Shown: positions 1 through 9,384, numbered from the stretch's first letter. The stretch: DNA of 64,000 bases from Symsagittifera roscoffensis (GCF_963678635.1 NW_026970697.1:124001-188000); one strand, 5' to 3'. Translations and numbers: made by a program. The notes: a model not told the origin generated them from the sequence alone.

Positions 1-433
1 CATACTGCAGACAGTTCAGCCTTAAGTGGCCTCAGGTTCTCCATCTCTATCATGCGATTCGGGGCTGATATGATCACATCATATTTTCCTTCCGAAAGTA
101 AGGCCACAATCGCATACACAAATTTCAGTCCATCCGGGAGACGTGCATACCCCGGAGACAACGCGAATACTACTCTTAGTGTCACTTTATTGAATGACCC
201 CTTTTTCGTCGCGTCCACCACTTCACCCATCGACTCAAGGATATCTTTTATCGCTGGCCATACAGCGTTCTCTGCTGTTGTAGGATCTCTGAGTCTGCTC
301 AGAAAACCTCTACTCTGTAGATGGTCATTGATGCCAGCAAACACAATCGTAATTGGGTTCATGTCCGTCTGCCTTTGTACCCCTATAGCCAAAGATACTG
401 ATTGCAGTAGGTCCAGGTCGACCGCTGCCAACA
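1..433 (-). pseudogene. Distal part of SGNH-like module, runs off the window
   Basis: The minus strand stays protein-like to the left edge. Near 324-335 it encodes the short motif GIND after a hydrophobic strand (ITIVFAGIND). This matches block III (GxND) of SGNH hydrolases, which carries two oxyanion-hole residues. Block V, with the catalytic Asp and His, would lie further along and is not clearly visible before the edge. The piece belongs to the module with the GDS motif near 1,255. The assignment rests on short motifs and their order. No enzymatic activity is claimed. Confidence 0.55.
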
Positions 434-1156
434 TTATGACGTCCGGCCAAAACAAAGACGTCCGGCCAACTCTGAATTCGCTAGTACCATAATCTTGGCC
501 TTCCTCATCTCTGCTTTGTCATAGGCGGCGAAGATGGTCTCATCTTTCTTTATCGCTGTCAATCCGCCATATCTCTGGGCATCACCATCTTGGTTCACTA
601 GTTTTGGGTACACTCTGTCCTTCACATGACCAGACGGTGTCGTCAGCTGCCTGAATATCTTCACGTGTTGTCCAATCGGCGCTCTCGTCGTCAGGAATCT
701 TCCTGGTCTCTCTTCACGATTCCCCTCATCATGATTCAGTCTCACATCTTGCAACGGTCTCGCATTCACTGGTCCCATCGTGTTGTTAGAGGGCAGTCCC
801 TCCAAGTCAGCAAATCTCAAGGCCGTTGTGGAGCTGAAATTTATGCTAGCGGCTATCAACCAGTCTAGGCCGGTTATCGAGTACAATCTGTTGACGGATA
901 GCGTCGCTCCATTCAGCATCCTCCTTGCATCTTCGATGAATCTTACTCTATGGAGATCCAGCTTCATTAGTTCGTCTTTGTATATATGCCAGGGAGACGG
1001 TACGGGTCTTGACCACATCAATGAGCCTCTGCTCGCTCTCTCCTCTCGACTGGTACTTGTCGTCTCCGATCTGGTGTCCGATCTAGATGTGCCTGCTGTC
1101 TCTTCGATTGGGTTGACAGGTCCTATTCTTCTCCTAGGATGAATGGTCCTCCTCAT
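434..1156 (-). pseudogene. Middle part of the SGNH-like downstream module
   Basis: An open stretch of about 240 residues. It begins with an Arg/Ser/Thr-rich, probably disordered segment and continues into a region of mixed helix and strand character around residues 60-210. I recognise no domain in it alone. By position it lies between the GDS motif (near 1,255) and the GxND motif (near 330), so it would form the large insert or linker of the SGNH-like module. Such inserts vary widely between SGNH families. It is part of the fossil Gypsy element. Confidence 0.5.
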
Positions 1157-2486
1157 CGGTGCCTCCTCGATATAATTGGGCTATCGTCGCGCCTCCAAAG
1201 GCCATCACCGTGGTGACCCACGAGGTCCTCAAATTCGACAGCACTCTGACCAAGCTGTCTCCCAGTATCAGATGAGATGTCCCGAGTGGTGGTTGCTGCA
1301 GGTTTACAGCCGGGCTCCAGGTAGCTCGATTGAAGCAGGCCCTCGGATCTGTCTCCGGAACTCCCGTGAAATTATATTTCAATTGATTATTCTTTTGCAC
1401 GTCTATTATGCGAGACACTTTCTTCGCTGGCATCTTCCGTACTCTTTGCTCTGGGGTTCTCGAGCTCCCCATTAGTGGTGTCACGTTACTTATCCCCTGT
1501 CTGATCACGGTCTGGGAGAGTTGTACTCTGCCCGTGTCGTCAATGGTTCCATAGGGTGCAGCCACCCCAGAACCTGGCGCATTCTTGTTAGCGACCAGTC
1601 GTCCAGCTGTCTCTATCAGCTTCCTCTCTGTCTGTTCTACGACGGGATCACCCAAGGTGTCGCTAGGATCCGGGATTGTTACTCGATTTTTCTCTGCTGG
1701 GAGCCGTGTCTCCGTTGTTTGACTCATTTCTCGAGGCGTCAAGAGCTCCATCGGGGACTGCCCACGAGGAATATCCCTTGCAGGTATCACTTTCTCCACG
1801 GCCGTTGTCAACGCCACCTGCTCCGATCGCTCTTTGTATTCCTGCCTTAAGCGCTCAATCTCTTGACCCTGCTTTTTGTTGCAGTCTTCAAACAACTTTC
1901 TCCACGTGTCCCGATCTTCCTCCATCTGGAGCATGCTTTTGGTCATCTCGTCCAGCTCCTTCTTCATACTTCTCAGCTGATCGTTCATCTCGTCCAGATC
2001 TTGTATGGTTTGGTTCGTCTGAACCTCCTGTGCTACTTTCGCCCTTTTTGGTGGCACAGCTGCTCTCAGTGGTGAACCAGACGAGGTCGCCTCGCTGTTC
2101 ATCTCCCGATGCATTCTCGTCAGCCCAGGTTTGGGCTTGGAGGGCATTGGCATCTCACCTGGTTGGTAAGTCCTAGAAATTCCCAATCCAGGCTCATTCG
2201 CCAAGTCACTCCCTGAGAGAGCCCCGTTTCTCCACCTCATCACTCTTATGTTCGGGCGGTCTAGTACTCCTCTTTCTCCATATGCTGCCATCAACAGGAT
2301 TTCCGTGGGGCGGTCCCCAAGGTTGTCGTGCCCCAAGATGTTGATCAGGGCGGTCAGCAACATGACTACCTCTGGGTCCTCCAGAGCGAAGTCTCGATCG
2401 ATCAGCCGACGATAGATCGCATCTATCATCGGTCCTACATATGCCTCTGCGAGGTCCATCAATTCATCCAAGTTGAAGTTATCCAT
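1134..2486 (-). CDS. Downstream ORF of the Gypsy element: coiled coil plus GDSL-like motif
   Basis: An open frame of 450 residues beginning MDNFNLDELM. Residues 1-100 look helical, 110-160 are low-complexity, and about 165-225 form a strong coiled coil rich in Glu, Lys, Met and Leu. A long basic and polar linker follows. Near residues 406-411 lies LILGDS, typical of block I of SGNH/GDSL hydrolases (nucleophile Ser), with a Gly-Gly pair about 20 residues later that could serve as block II. The ORF starts about 400 bp after the integrase frame ends and occupies the position of env in env-bearing Gypsy elements, but I see no signal peptide or transmembrane segment, so it is not an obvious envelope. 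The coiled coil plus esterase layout recalls ORF1 of CR1/L2 LINEs, which is established for those elements. Function here is unknown. Confidence 0.7.
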   Translation of the reverse strand: MDNFNLDELMDLAEAYVGPMIDAIYRRLIDRDFALEDPEVVMLLTALINILGHDNLGDRPTEILLMAAYGERGVLDRPNIRVMRWRNGALSGSDLANEPGLGISRTYQPGEMPMPSKPKPGLTRMHREMNSEATSSGSPLRAAVPPKRAKVAQEVQTNQTIQDLDEMNDQLRSMKKELDEMTKSMLQMEEDRDTWRKLFEDCNKKQGQEIERLRQEYKERSEQVALTTAVEKVIPARDIPRGQSPMELLTPREMSQTTETRLPAEKNRVTIPDPSDTLGDPVVEQTERKLIETAGRLVANKNAPGSGVAAPYGTIDDTGRVQLSQTVIRQGISNVTPLMGSSRTPEQRVRKMPAKKVSRIIDVQKNNQLKYNFTGVPETDPRACFNRATWSPAVNLQQPPLGTSHLILGDSLVRVLSNLRTSWVTTVMAFGGATIAQLYRGGTDEEDHSS

Positions 2487-2887
2487 TCTATTCTTTCAAG
2501 TTCGATTCGGTTTTGGTTCCAAGGTTTTGACTCAAGTGAGTACTTAAATGATCAATCAGTATCTAGAAAAGAAGTCACAAATATCACACTTGTCTGTTTG
2601 ACCTTATTATATATCGTAAAAATTTGCTTAAAAACAGTTCAGATAAAAGGATATTTGTCCTAAAATTTATTAAATTCAATCGGTCTCTAAAAATTTGGAT
2701 TTCGACCTAAGATTGGACAGTCCAAAACTTGGATCTATTCCTAAGATCATCATTTAGTTGTTCATGGTCACTAACCCCTACTTACTCATGATCTTAATAA
2801 CATAACACCTAACATAACATAACATAACAAACATATCACATATTACATACAACTTAGTCTTTGGCCTAACACTCTCTCGCACATCAC
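2487..2887. other. Noncoding spacer between the integrase/macro ORF and the downstream ORF
   Basis: AT-rich sequence with no coding signal. It carries a short imperfect (CATAA)n microsatellite at about 2,797-2,830. On the minus strand it is the leader of the SGNH-like ORF, so expression of that ORF might use a splice acceptor or internal start here. I cannot show this from sequence. Confidence 0.5.
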
Positions 2888-3385
2888 TCAGCCTATACTT
2901 AAGTAATATTTCTTCTGTAGATACACTTGTATGTTCGTATCAGAGAATATCACGTGTACAAGCGCGTACAATTCCCGAGGATGCAGTGTTCCTCTGTTTG
3001 GATCGTACACTGGAAGCGAGAGCTCCTTCACATCCATTTCCACAAGGAAGTCCCTCAGCCTCGTCAAGGACAAGACTAGGTTCTCCGGGTCTACGTGCTG
3101 CTTATCCGTCGCCCTCGTTACCAAGAAGCATAAGTAATTTCCCGGTATCTGCGACGCCGCCGGAGGTAAGGCTGCTACGCCCCCTATCCCTGGTCTTTGC
3201 TTCCAAAGGAATTCCACGTTTTTGTATTCTCTCTTAAAATCTGCCGCTAGCGCTGTCCTAAAACTCATGTCTGCGGTGATCGCTATCGCACATGTTCTGT
3301 TTGTGAGTATGAAATCACTGTCTGTTAGTATTATATTACTAGAATATTCATTTGGTAAGTTAAAATATGACTCAACTACCCTGCC
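2888..3385 (-). other. Macro-domain-like region (TARG1/OARD1-like) at the integrase C-terminus
   Basis: The last ~165 residues of the integrase frame follow the macro fold pattern. A strand and loop with DSDFILTNRTCAIAITAD is followed by the helix FRTALAADFKREY (compare 'Ala-His-Cys-Ile-Ser ... Gly-Ala-Gly-Ile-Ala ... Phe-Lys-Lys-Phe' in TARG1). A buried strand YLCFLVTRAT matches 'YYLITKK'. Helix and strand VLSLTRLRDFLVEMDVKELS matches 'SLEAM ... GVTDLSMP', and the end NIQVYL matches 'DIKITVYTL'. Macro domains bind ADP-ribose, and some remove it from proteins. They are established in several RNA viruses, where they counter host ADP-ribosylation. Whether this copy binds or cleaves anything is unknown. 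The comparison is from memory. Confidence 0.72.
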
Positions 3386-5170
3386 TATGTCAGGTTTCTT
3401 AGGTTCTTCGCCTGTTTCTGCTTCTAAGTCTCCTTTTTCTCTTGCTATTCTTAATTTTTTTATTATCAAGTTTTCAGTGTGGATAAGTCCTACCCCCACT
3501 CCCCGGACAAAAATATCCATCGACGTCCCCGTCGATCGCATACCGGGTATCAAGTCGAGGTTAGAAGCTGGAATGAGTAGTCGTCCTTCCTGGGCAGCCC
3601 AGGAAGGATCATCTCGTTCGGTCTTGATGTATTTCATGCTTTCACGATCTCGGTCTTTAATCGTGACGCTGGTCTCCTCTGGATCCGAAGTCGTTTCATT
3701 CAGCCACTCTAAGACACGCAGGTTCGTCAAGTCTTGTTCACATGACTGCTGTTGCTCGTCGTCGAATTCTACCTCGGGTTTCGACCAGTCGTCAACCCAC
3801 TCATCGTCGTGATCATCGATTATGTCAATGTCTTGTGACACAGTTATTTCCTCTAGACCCACTACTTCCTCCACTATCTTCTTCAGATCTATCATATCCA
3901 CTACAAAGTCGTCACCGTAAGGATTGTATTTCTTTCTTGGTCTCGTCCCGTCCTTCTGACGAGTCTGTATCGTGAACGGAAGATCCGGTTCCAAGTTCTT
4001 GGGAACCTCTATCTGTTCGGGATCCTGCCAATCTTCCTCTGCGTAGGGTAAGGTTTCATCGTCCGCTTCGATCTGTTCGTTTGGATCCAGGTCCAGCGGT
4101 GTATCCGTATATTCCTCCACGACTTCGTTTCCATCGTTCTTCTCCCTGGTGCCTTTTTCATTGACCTCGCAAGCAGGATTCATCATTAGATAATCCCCTT
4201 CTTCCGTGTCTGCAGGTATACACCAGTCTTCTGTCGATGGGTTGTGTGGCTTGATGTTCTCGTAGTGGGCGGCTCGGCCAGTACTCAGTCTATAAAAGCG
4301 TCCCTCCTGGTGCACCTCTGTAATCATGAAGGGTCCCATCCACTTTTTTAGGAGCTTTTTCGTCCCTTTCGGTGGTATAACGTTCTGAAAAACCCATACG
4401 TAGTCTTCCACTGAGTAAGCCTTTGCACCAGCTGCTTTCTTGTCGAATCTTTTCCTCTGTCTTGCCTGTGCCTGCTGAGTATTTCGTCTACACAAATCGT
4501 TCAACTCCTGCTGGCGTCTGATCACATCCCTCACGTATACCTGTGGGGACGTTTTCTTTCCCTCATATTCTGGGTAGAAGAAGGTTAAGGGTAAAGACTT
4601 TTCGTGTCCAGTTAGCATCATGTGTGGACTGACTCCGGTGGTGGAGTGTTGCGTGCTGTTATATGCTCCCATCACCTGTGGAAGGTATCTGTCCCACTCG
4701 GTCATGTACCTGGAACAATATACTCTTAGCATCGACACTAACGTCCTATTCTGTCTTTCCACTAAGCCATTCGTCTGAGGGTGGTATGTCGTGGAGTGAG
4801 CCTGAGCGACCTGTGAGCGTCTCATAAGCTCTTTGGTAAGCTCTCCTACGAAAGCTGTTCCATTATCCGATTGAAACGTCATCGGACAACCATGTCTCGC
4901 TATCCACGTATTGATCAGGTGGTCGCATGTCTCTTCCGCCGAGGCAGTTATGCAGGGCACGGCCTCTGCATACTTCGTAAAATGATCTATCATGACCAGC
5001 ACCTGATTGTAACCATTGTCTGTCATGCATATCTTTTGGTGATCTATTTGCACCACCTCGTTGAGTTCAGACGACTCAATCGATTGTAAAGGAAATCGCA
5101 GCATCCTTGGATCCTTGACCTGTTGGCATGACAGACATGCTGTTACCCATTTCTCGCATGCCTTTTTCAT
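2888..5170 (-). CDS. Gypsy integrase with long C-terminal extension ending in a macro-domain-like region
   Basis: A 760-residue open frame. It starts inside the integrase zinc-binding region: a CxxC pair at residues 12-15 is the second half of the HHCC motif. The catalytic core follows with the D,D-35-E pattern: D43 (VQIDHQ), D102 (SDNG) and E138 (NGLVERQNR). Residues 250-310 resemble the small barrel at the end of Gypsy integrases (KKWMGPFMI, then a Tyr/Arg-rich strand). Residues 320-590 are acidic and probably disordered. Residues 596-760 form a second folded unit that resembles macro domains, described separately. Integrase inserts the DNA copy into the host genome. The frame ends at the spacer before the SGNH-like ORF. 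Integrase identity is near certain. Confidence 0.93.
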   Translation of the reverse strand: MKKACEKWVTACLSCQQVKDPRMLRFPLQSIESSELNEVVQIDHQKICMTDNGYNQVLVMIDHFTKYAEAVPCITASAEETCDHLINTWIARHGCPMTFQSDNGTAFVGELTKELMRRSQVAQAHSTTYHPQTNGLVERQNRTLVSMLRVYCSRYMTEWDRYLPQVMGAYNSTQHSTTGVSPHMMLTGHEKSLPLTFFYPEYEGKKTSPQVYVRDVIRRQQELNDLCRRNTQQAQARQRKRFDKKAAGAKAYSVEDYVWVFQNVIPPKGTKKLLKKWMGPFMITEVHQEGRFYRLSTGRAAHYENIKPHNPSTEDWCIPADTEEGDYLMMNPACEVNEKGTREKNDGNEVVEEYTDTPLDLDPNEQIEADDETLPYAEEDWQDPEQIEVPKNLEPDLPFTIQTRQKDGTRPRKKYNPYGDDFVVDMIDLKKIVEEVVGLEEITVSQDIDIIDDHDDEWVDDWSKPEVEFDDEQQQSCEQDLTNLRVLEWLNETTSDPEETSVTIKDRDRESMKYIKTERDDPSWAAQEGRLLIPASNLDLIPGMRSTGTSMDIFVRGVGVGLIHTENLIIKKLRIAREKGDLEAETGEEPKKPDIGRVVESYFNLPNEYSSNIILTDSDFILTNRTCAIAITADMSFRTALAADFKREYKNVEFLWKQRPGIGGVAALPPAASQIPGNYLCFLVTRATDKQHVDPENLVLSLTRLRDFLVEMDVKELSLPVYDPNRGTLHPRELYALVHVIFSDTNIQVYLQKKYYLSIG

Positions 5171-5176
5171 CCCAGG

Positions 5177-6169
5177 TCACTCAAAGCGCCTCAGGATCCT
5201 CATGAAGTATTGTCTCAGGATGCGATAACTATCTTCCTCGAGGTCCCCTTTATCCGGCGAACCATTCTCGATCCACCTTTTCAGGTTGCTTGTCATGCGA
5301 TCATTTCTCTGCGACCTTAGAAGGTCCGAAAGTCTGTATCTCGCCTTCAAGTACGTCTTCATGACCCTCATCTGACTATTCAGCTCGTTGGGCTGGTGTG
5401 TGTCTTCTTCCATCTTAACGCACCAAATCTTCGCCAACGGTTGTGTTTCTTGTTCAAACGGTAGAAGATCAGTCCTGACTACCTCTTTCTGCGGCAACAG
5501 GCTTATCGAGCATTTCGATACCGCTATTGTCTCCAAGTCATCCGCTGCGTTGTCAAAGACTCTTTCACTTGGTATAAGGTAGCGATCGCTGTCAAGATCC
5601 TGATACACCTCTCTGTCCAGGTCCCTTGCCCGAGTTTCCACTAGTAGCGTGTGTATCGCCAGTTCTGACAGTTCTGATCCCGAGCTCGAATTCCTGTCTG
5701 AATAGGTGTCCATTCCTGAGCTTCCTGAATTATCATCCGTCGAAGAGGTTGTGCTGGAGACTGCACGCTCCTCCAGATCATGTCTGTGCTTTCTTCGCAT
5801 CCATCTGAACTCCCCGGACAAAACCTTGTTCTCTAGGTCCTCTTTCTCATCAGGAATTTTCTCATCTATCTCAGACTCCCCGGAAAACTTTTCTTGTCCC
5901 GGATGTTGATCTTGTGATCGCTGGTTCTTTTCATCATTCGTCTCCCCGGACAAATAGTCTTGCAGCAGATTTTGTTCTACCTTTTTACCTTCCTTATCCT
6001 GGTCCACAAAGGTGTCGGTTTTCTTTTGCTTGCTGCTCCCCTGTTCTTTCTGTCCGTAAGAAAATCTGGTTAAAATCTCTTGGGGTATTGAGGATACTAG
6101 TTGCTGAAATATTGTCCTACAATCCCTCTCGTTCTCTTCGTTCTGTCGTCTGGACGGCATGATCTTCAC
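5177..6169 (-). CDS. Acidic Ser-rich region between RNase H and integrase
   Basis: A 330-residue open frame of the Gypsy element, between the RNase H part and the integrase. The first ~150 residues are charged and low-complexity (Glu, Lys, Asp, Gln), and 150-185 is Ser/Thr/Asp-rich. The last ~140 residues look folded and helical, with RYRLSDLLRSQRN and YRILRQYFMRILRRFE. The helical end sits where the start of the integrase N-terminal domain is expected. I recognise no family in the rest. A tether of this length is not usual between Gypsy RNase H and integrase. Confidence 0.7.
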   Translation of the reverse strand: MKIMPSRRQNEENERDCRTIFQQLVSSIPQEILTRFSYGQKEQGSSKQKKTDTFVDQDKEGKKVEQNLLQDYLSGETNDEKNQRSQDQHPGQEKFSGESEIDEKIPDEKEDLENKVLSGEFRWMRRKHRHDLEERAVSSTTSSTDDNSGSSGMDTYSDRNSSSGSELSELAIHTLLVETRARDLDREVYQDLDSDRYLIPSERVFDNAADDLETIAVSKCSISLLPQKEVVRTDLLPFEQETQPLAKIWCVKMEEDTHQPNELNSQMRVMKTYLKARYRLSDLLRSQRNDRMTSNLKRWIENGSPDKGDLEEDSYRILRQYFMRILRRFE

Positions 6170-7166
6170 TGACTGTTAGCGATGCCACTGCTGCTGTCCA
6201 CCCGGGGTCATCTCTGGTCACTTCTCTTTCTAACAATCCGCCCAGCATCCGCATCACTTGCGGTGTGACTTGCACCGTTTTATCCAATAATGAGAGGCTG
6301 TTTATGTTCATGCGGGAAAGTTCTTGCTGGACCAGGTTGGAGCGCAGCAACAGATCCAAGGGGACCGGGTCCTCCTTGGATAGGATCTTTATCTCGGCTG
6401 CTTTCTCTACAGGTAACTCAGGGAGCCCTGGAATTGGATGTCCAGACTTATCCAACCATCTCGTTAAGGGAAGCGCTTCATAAGTTTCTTTGTCCAGAAA
6501 CGAGAATCCCTCCTTTATTTCCGCCTGATTGGCCTGCTTCTGCTCCAATCTTTCATAGAACTCAGTTTTCTTGCTGCGACTGTCAGCATTCTGGTGTTTA
6601 TCACGCATCCTATGTTCGATTATCATATGGTAGCCATCCAATCTTACTATCCATCTACCAATATAACTCTGATCCATCGAGTAGGTCTTCAACCAGGATA
6701 ACGCTCTGTTGTCCACGCGTAACATGAAGGGAGCGCTCCCCAAGTATGCGCGGTACTTTTCCACGAAGGTGACTACTGCAAACATTTCTGCTTTTGGTGC
6801 TCCATATTTCATCTCCGTGTCACTCAAGACCTTGCTGCCGTACGCAATGGGACGGAGAACTGTCCTTCCGTTCCATTCTTGCTCTTGATGCAAGATTCCT
6901 GAGATGGCCACCACCGATGCGTCTGTGTCGAGAACATCCATGCCCTTTTCTGTAGGCATGCCCAGCACTGGCGCTTTGCACAGTTCCCGCTTTATGTTCT
7001 CGAAAGCAGCCTGTGCCTCATCGTTCCATTCGAACTTTTTTCCCTTGTTGCGCACCAGCTTCTGCATCGAATACACCTTGTCCGCATATCCTTTTATGAA
7101 TTCTCGGTAGTAATTGGCAAACCCTAGGAAGCTCAGGAGCTGTGTGTCCGATCTGGGGCTTTCCAA
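6117..7166 (-). CDS. Gypsy RT connection and RNase H region
   Basis: A 349-residue frame. It opens with LLSFLGFANYYREFIKGYAD, the standard thumb/connection motif after Gypsy reverse transcriptase. A tether follows, then the RNase H domain: DTDASVVAISGILHQ near residues 80-95 holds the first catalytic Asp, the Glu-containing helix follows (APKAEMFAVV), and LRVDNRALSWL near 150-160 gives the next Asp. RNase H removes the RNA strand of the RNA-DNA hybrid during reverse transcription. The C-terminal third is polar and extends toward the linker region. The family assignment is near certain. Confidence 0.93.
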   Translation of the reverse strand: MESPRSDTQLLSFLGFANYYREFIKGYADKVYSMQKLVRNKGKKFEWNDEAQAAFENIKRELCKAPVLGMPTEKGMDVLDTDASVVAISGILHQEQEWNGRTVLRPIAYGSKVLSDTEMKYGAPKAEMFAVVTFVEKYRAYLGSAPFMLRVDNRALSWLKTYSMDQSYIGRWIVRLDGYHMIIEHRMRDKHQNADSRSKKTEFYERLEQKQANQAEIKEGFSFLDKETYEALPLTRWLDKSGHPIPGLPELPVEKAAEIKILSKEDPVPLDLLLRSNLVQQELSRMNINSLSLLDKTVQVTPQVMRMLGGLLEREVTRDDPGWTAAVASLTVSEDHAVQTTERREREGL

Positions 7167-8287
7167 GTCAACACTGCTTCCTTTGCTTCCGGGTCCGGCC
7201 TCACACCATGCCTATCCACCATTCTTCCTAGGTTCTTTATCGAATCCCTAAGGATTTCACATTTCGATGGTTTGCACTTTAATCCTGCTCTTTTCATGCA
7301 TCTAAAGACCTCATCGAGCCTATCAATGTGGTCTTCCAGGGTCGTTGTCGCTATGACTACGTCATCCACGTAACAAATCACGAGATTCCCGTACTTCTTG
7401 GTCACTCTCGTCAAAGCCTGAGCCATCAGTCTTTGAAAAGTGGCCGTTGCATTGCACAAGCCGAAGGGCATCCTCTTCCACTGGTACAATCCCAATTCGC
7501 ACGCGAATCCGGTTTTCTCTCTGTCCTTCTTTCGCAGAGGGACCTGCCAGAAGGCAGAACCTAAGTCCAATGTGGTGAAGAACTTGGCATCACCAAGCTT
7601 AGATAGGCTCTCGTCTATTCGCGGTATCGGGTACGCATCTTTTATCGTTACCGCGTTCAAGTAACGAAAGTCGCAACAAAATCTAAGCTGCCCCCCTTTC
7701 TTTTTCGCCATTACTACCCCGCAAGCCCATGGCGATTTGGAGGGTTCTATCATGTCGTATTCAAGCAACATTTCTATTTCCGCTCGGCACGCTTTCAATT
7801 TGTGTGGCGTCATTCGCCTTGCACCTTCCCTATATGGAACGGCGCCCTCTTCTAGTTCGATTTCGTGTTCGACGAAATTACAGCAACCGATATCCGCCTT
7901 ATGTTTTGAAAATACATCTGCGTTCCGATTTAGGAGGTCCCGCAATTTTTCGAAATCTCCCTCACCTATTTTCCCTTTTAAATGTTCTATCTCTGGCAAA
8001 ACCGGTTTGTCAGATTCTAGTTCATATGACGAGGGGCGTTCCGGAAAATTCGAGCAGCTTGATAAGCCGTCGTCCGTTTCGGATTTCATTGAAAACATTT
8101 TATGAATAGATTTTAATTCATTAATCCTCTTTAAAATTTTATCTTTATTGGCATGATAAGGACAGTCTTTCACACTATATTTCTTCAAGTTTTGTGTCGC
8201 CTTATAGTCGGTCCTCATCGGCAAAGCGTAGCGAAGCTTCTTTCCACGCTGGATTGAAACCGTGGTGTCCAGTGTGTTCAACAACAC
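7133..8287 (-). CDS. Gypsy reverse transcriptase region
   Basis: A 384-residue frame containing the fingers and palm of a Ty3/Gypsy reverse transcriptase. Visible motifs in order: LRFCCDFRYLNAVT (201-214), FFTTLDLGSAFWQVPL (about 236-251, first catalytic Asp), MPFGLCNATATFQRLM (about 273-288), and YVDD at 306-309 with the paired catalytic Asp. LGRMVDRHGVRPDP near the end matches the LG..V...G...P motif. The first ~110 residues are a lower-conservation link from the protease. The enzyme copies element RNA into DNA in cytoplasmic particles. Confidence 0.96.
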   Translation of the reverse strand: MLLNTLDTTVSIQRGKKLRYALPMRTDYKATQNLKKYSVKDCPYHANKDKILKRINELKSIHKMFSMKSETDDGLSSCSNFPERPSSYELESDKPVLPEIEHLKGKIGEGDFEKLRDLLNRNADVFSKHKADIGCCNFVEHEIELEEGAVPYREGARRMTPHKLKACRAEIEMLLEYDMIEPSKSPWACGVVMAKKKGGQLRFCCDFRYLNAVTIKDAYPIPRIDESLSKLGDAKFFTTLDLGSAFWQVPLRKKDREKTGFACELGLYQWKRMPFGLCNATATFQRLMAQALTRVTKKYGNLVICYVDDVVIATTTLEDHIDRLDEVFRCMKRAGLKCKPSKCEILRDSIKNLGRMVDRHGVRPDPEAKEAVLTWKAPDRTHSS

Positions 8288-8454
8288 ACTGACACACAGT
8301 CCGTTTCGCGTTACCGAGAAGCTCCGCCTAAAATCACCGAACTCTGACTATTTGGATTCGGTACTAAGCAAACCTGTTTACTATCATTAACGAATTCAAA
8401 TTTTTCATTCTAAAAATTGCTACCACAGCTTGTCCTGGTTGTAGTTTTACTTTT

Positions 8455-9198
8455 CTATCCAAAAAAAATGGGTACCTTCTTTTCGTCTGTTATTATCCTA
8501 TTAATTGGTCTCTTAACATACTTTCGGTCCGGGTTTCTAATCCGTATCAGACCGTTGTTCAAGTCAATCATCACGTCAAAATTCCTCACAAAATCTCTGC
8601 CCAAGATGAATTGGTCGGCGTTGTCCAGATTCTCTACCACCAGGAAGCTCATCCAAAGATCCCGTCCTCCCATGTGGAGGACCGTTATTGGTGTTCTTCC
8701 GGCCACGTAGATAGCTCCTCGATTTGCGGCGGCCAGTCGGAGATTCGTTGGAATTAGATCTTCCCTCGTGAAGCCCATTCTTTCCCACGTTTTTATCGGC
8801 ATCACACTCACTACCGCTCCTGTGTCCAGAAGCCATGTGACTCCGATTTTTGTTCCGTTGGTGCCGAGCAGATGTGCTGTCACATCTGCTTCATATCCAA
8901 TGTGTACCGCGTCTTGTTCCATCATGGCGTCATGGCCTATCCTGCGGACTTTGAGTTCCTCCTCACCCAAATAGATCTGCCCCATTTGGTCATCATCTGT
9001 TGTTACATAAGTCCTGGTGTAGATACTGATTCCATCCACGTTCAGCATTATTTGATACGGCCCATAGACCTCCAGGTAGCGTCCATGAAGTTTCTTCATG
9101 CGAGGGCCACCCGTCGTTAGTAGTGCTCGCACAGCTCTCGACTTCGTGCGTGGCTCCACCTGCCTCAGATAATCTGCATATGTGTCCAAATGCATCAA
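8455..9198 (-). CDS. Gypsy retropepsin-like aspartic protease
   Basis: A 247-residue frame. The active-site motif DTGA lies at residues 125-128 (TWLLDTGAVVSVMP), preceded by a hydrophobic strand. The second conserved block FILGRDFVRNFDVMID near 190-210 matches the ILG(x)D motif that closes retropepsins. A region of ~100 residues before DTGA continues from the gag side. The protease cleaves the gag-pol precursor into its working parts. It lies between the zinc-knuckle region and the reverse transcriptase, as expected for Gypsy. Confidence 0.9.
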   Translation of the reverse strand: MMHLDTYADYLRQVEPRTKSRAVRALLTTGGPRMKKLHGRYLEVYGPYQIMLNVDGISIYTRTYVTTDDDQMGQIYLGEEELKVRRIGHDAMMEQDAVHIGYEADVTAHLLGTNGTKIGVTWLLDTGAVVSVMPIKTWERMGFTREDLIPTNLRLAAANRGAIYVAGRTPITVLHMGGRDLWMSFLVVENLDNADQFILGRDFVRNFDVMIDLNNGLIRIRNPDRKYVKRPINRIITDEKKVPIFFG

Positions 9199-9384
9199 AG
9201 TGAACTCGGATGGCTCACTCAGATTTCATATCACCTGGTGTCCCGCCACTGAGATTATCGACTGTATCTTGTTTCCTTGCGGCACCATGCCGAATCTCTT
9301 GCCGGATATCACTTTAAGTTTCATGTTCAAACTGCTTGGTACTTTCGTTTCTTCGAACTCCGTTACTTCGAAGGTATTCATTTG

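Noticed and set aside
52-1142. Plus-strand open frames across 1-12 kb as genes
   Set aside because: They lie opposite clear Gypsy coding on the minus strand and have no domain of their own. They are shadows of that coding.
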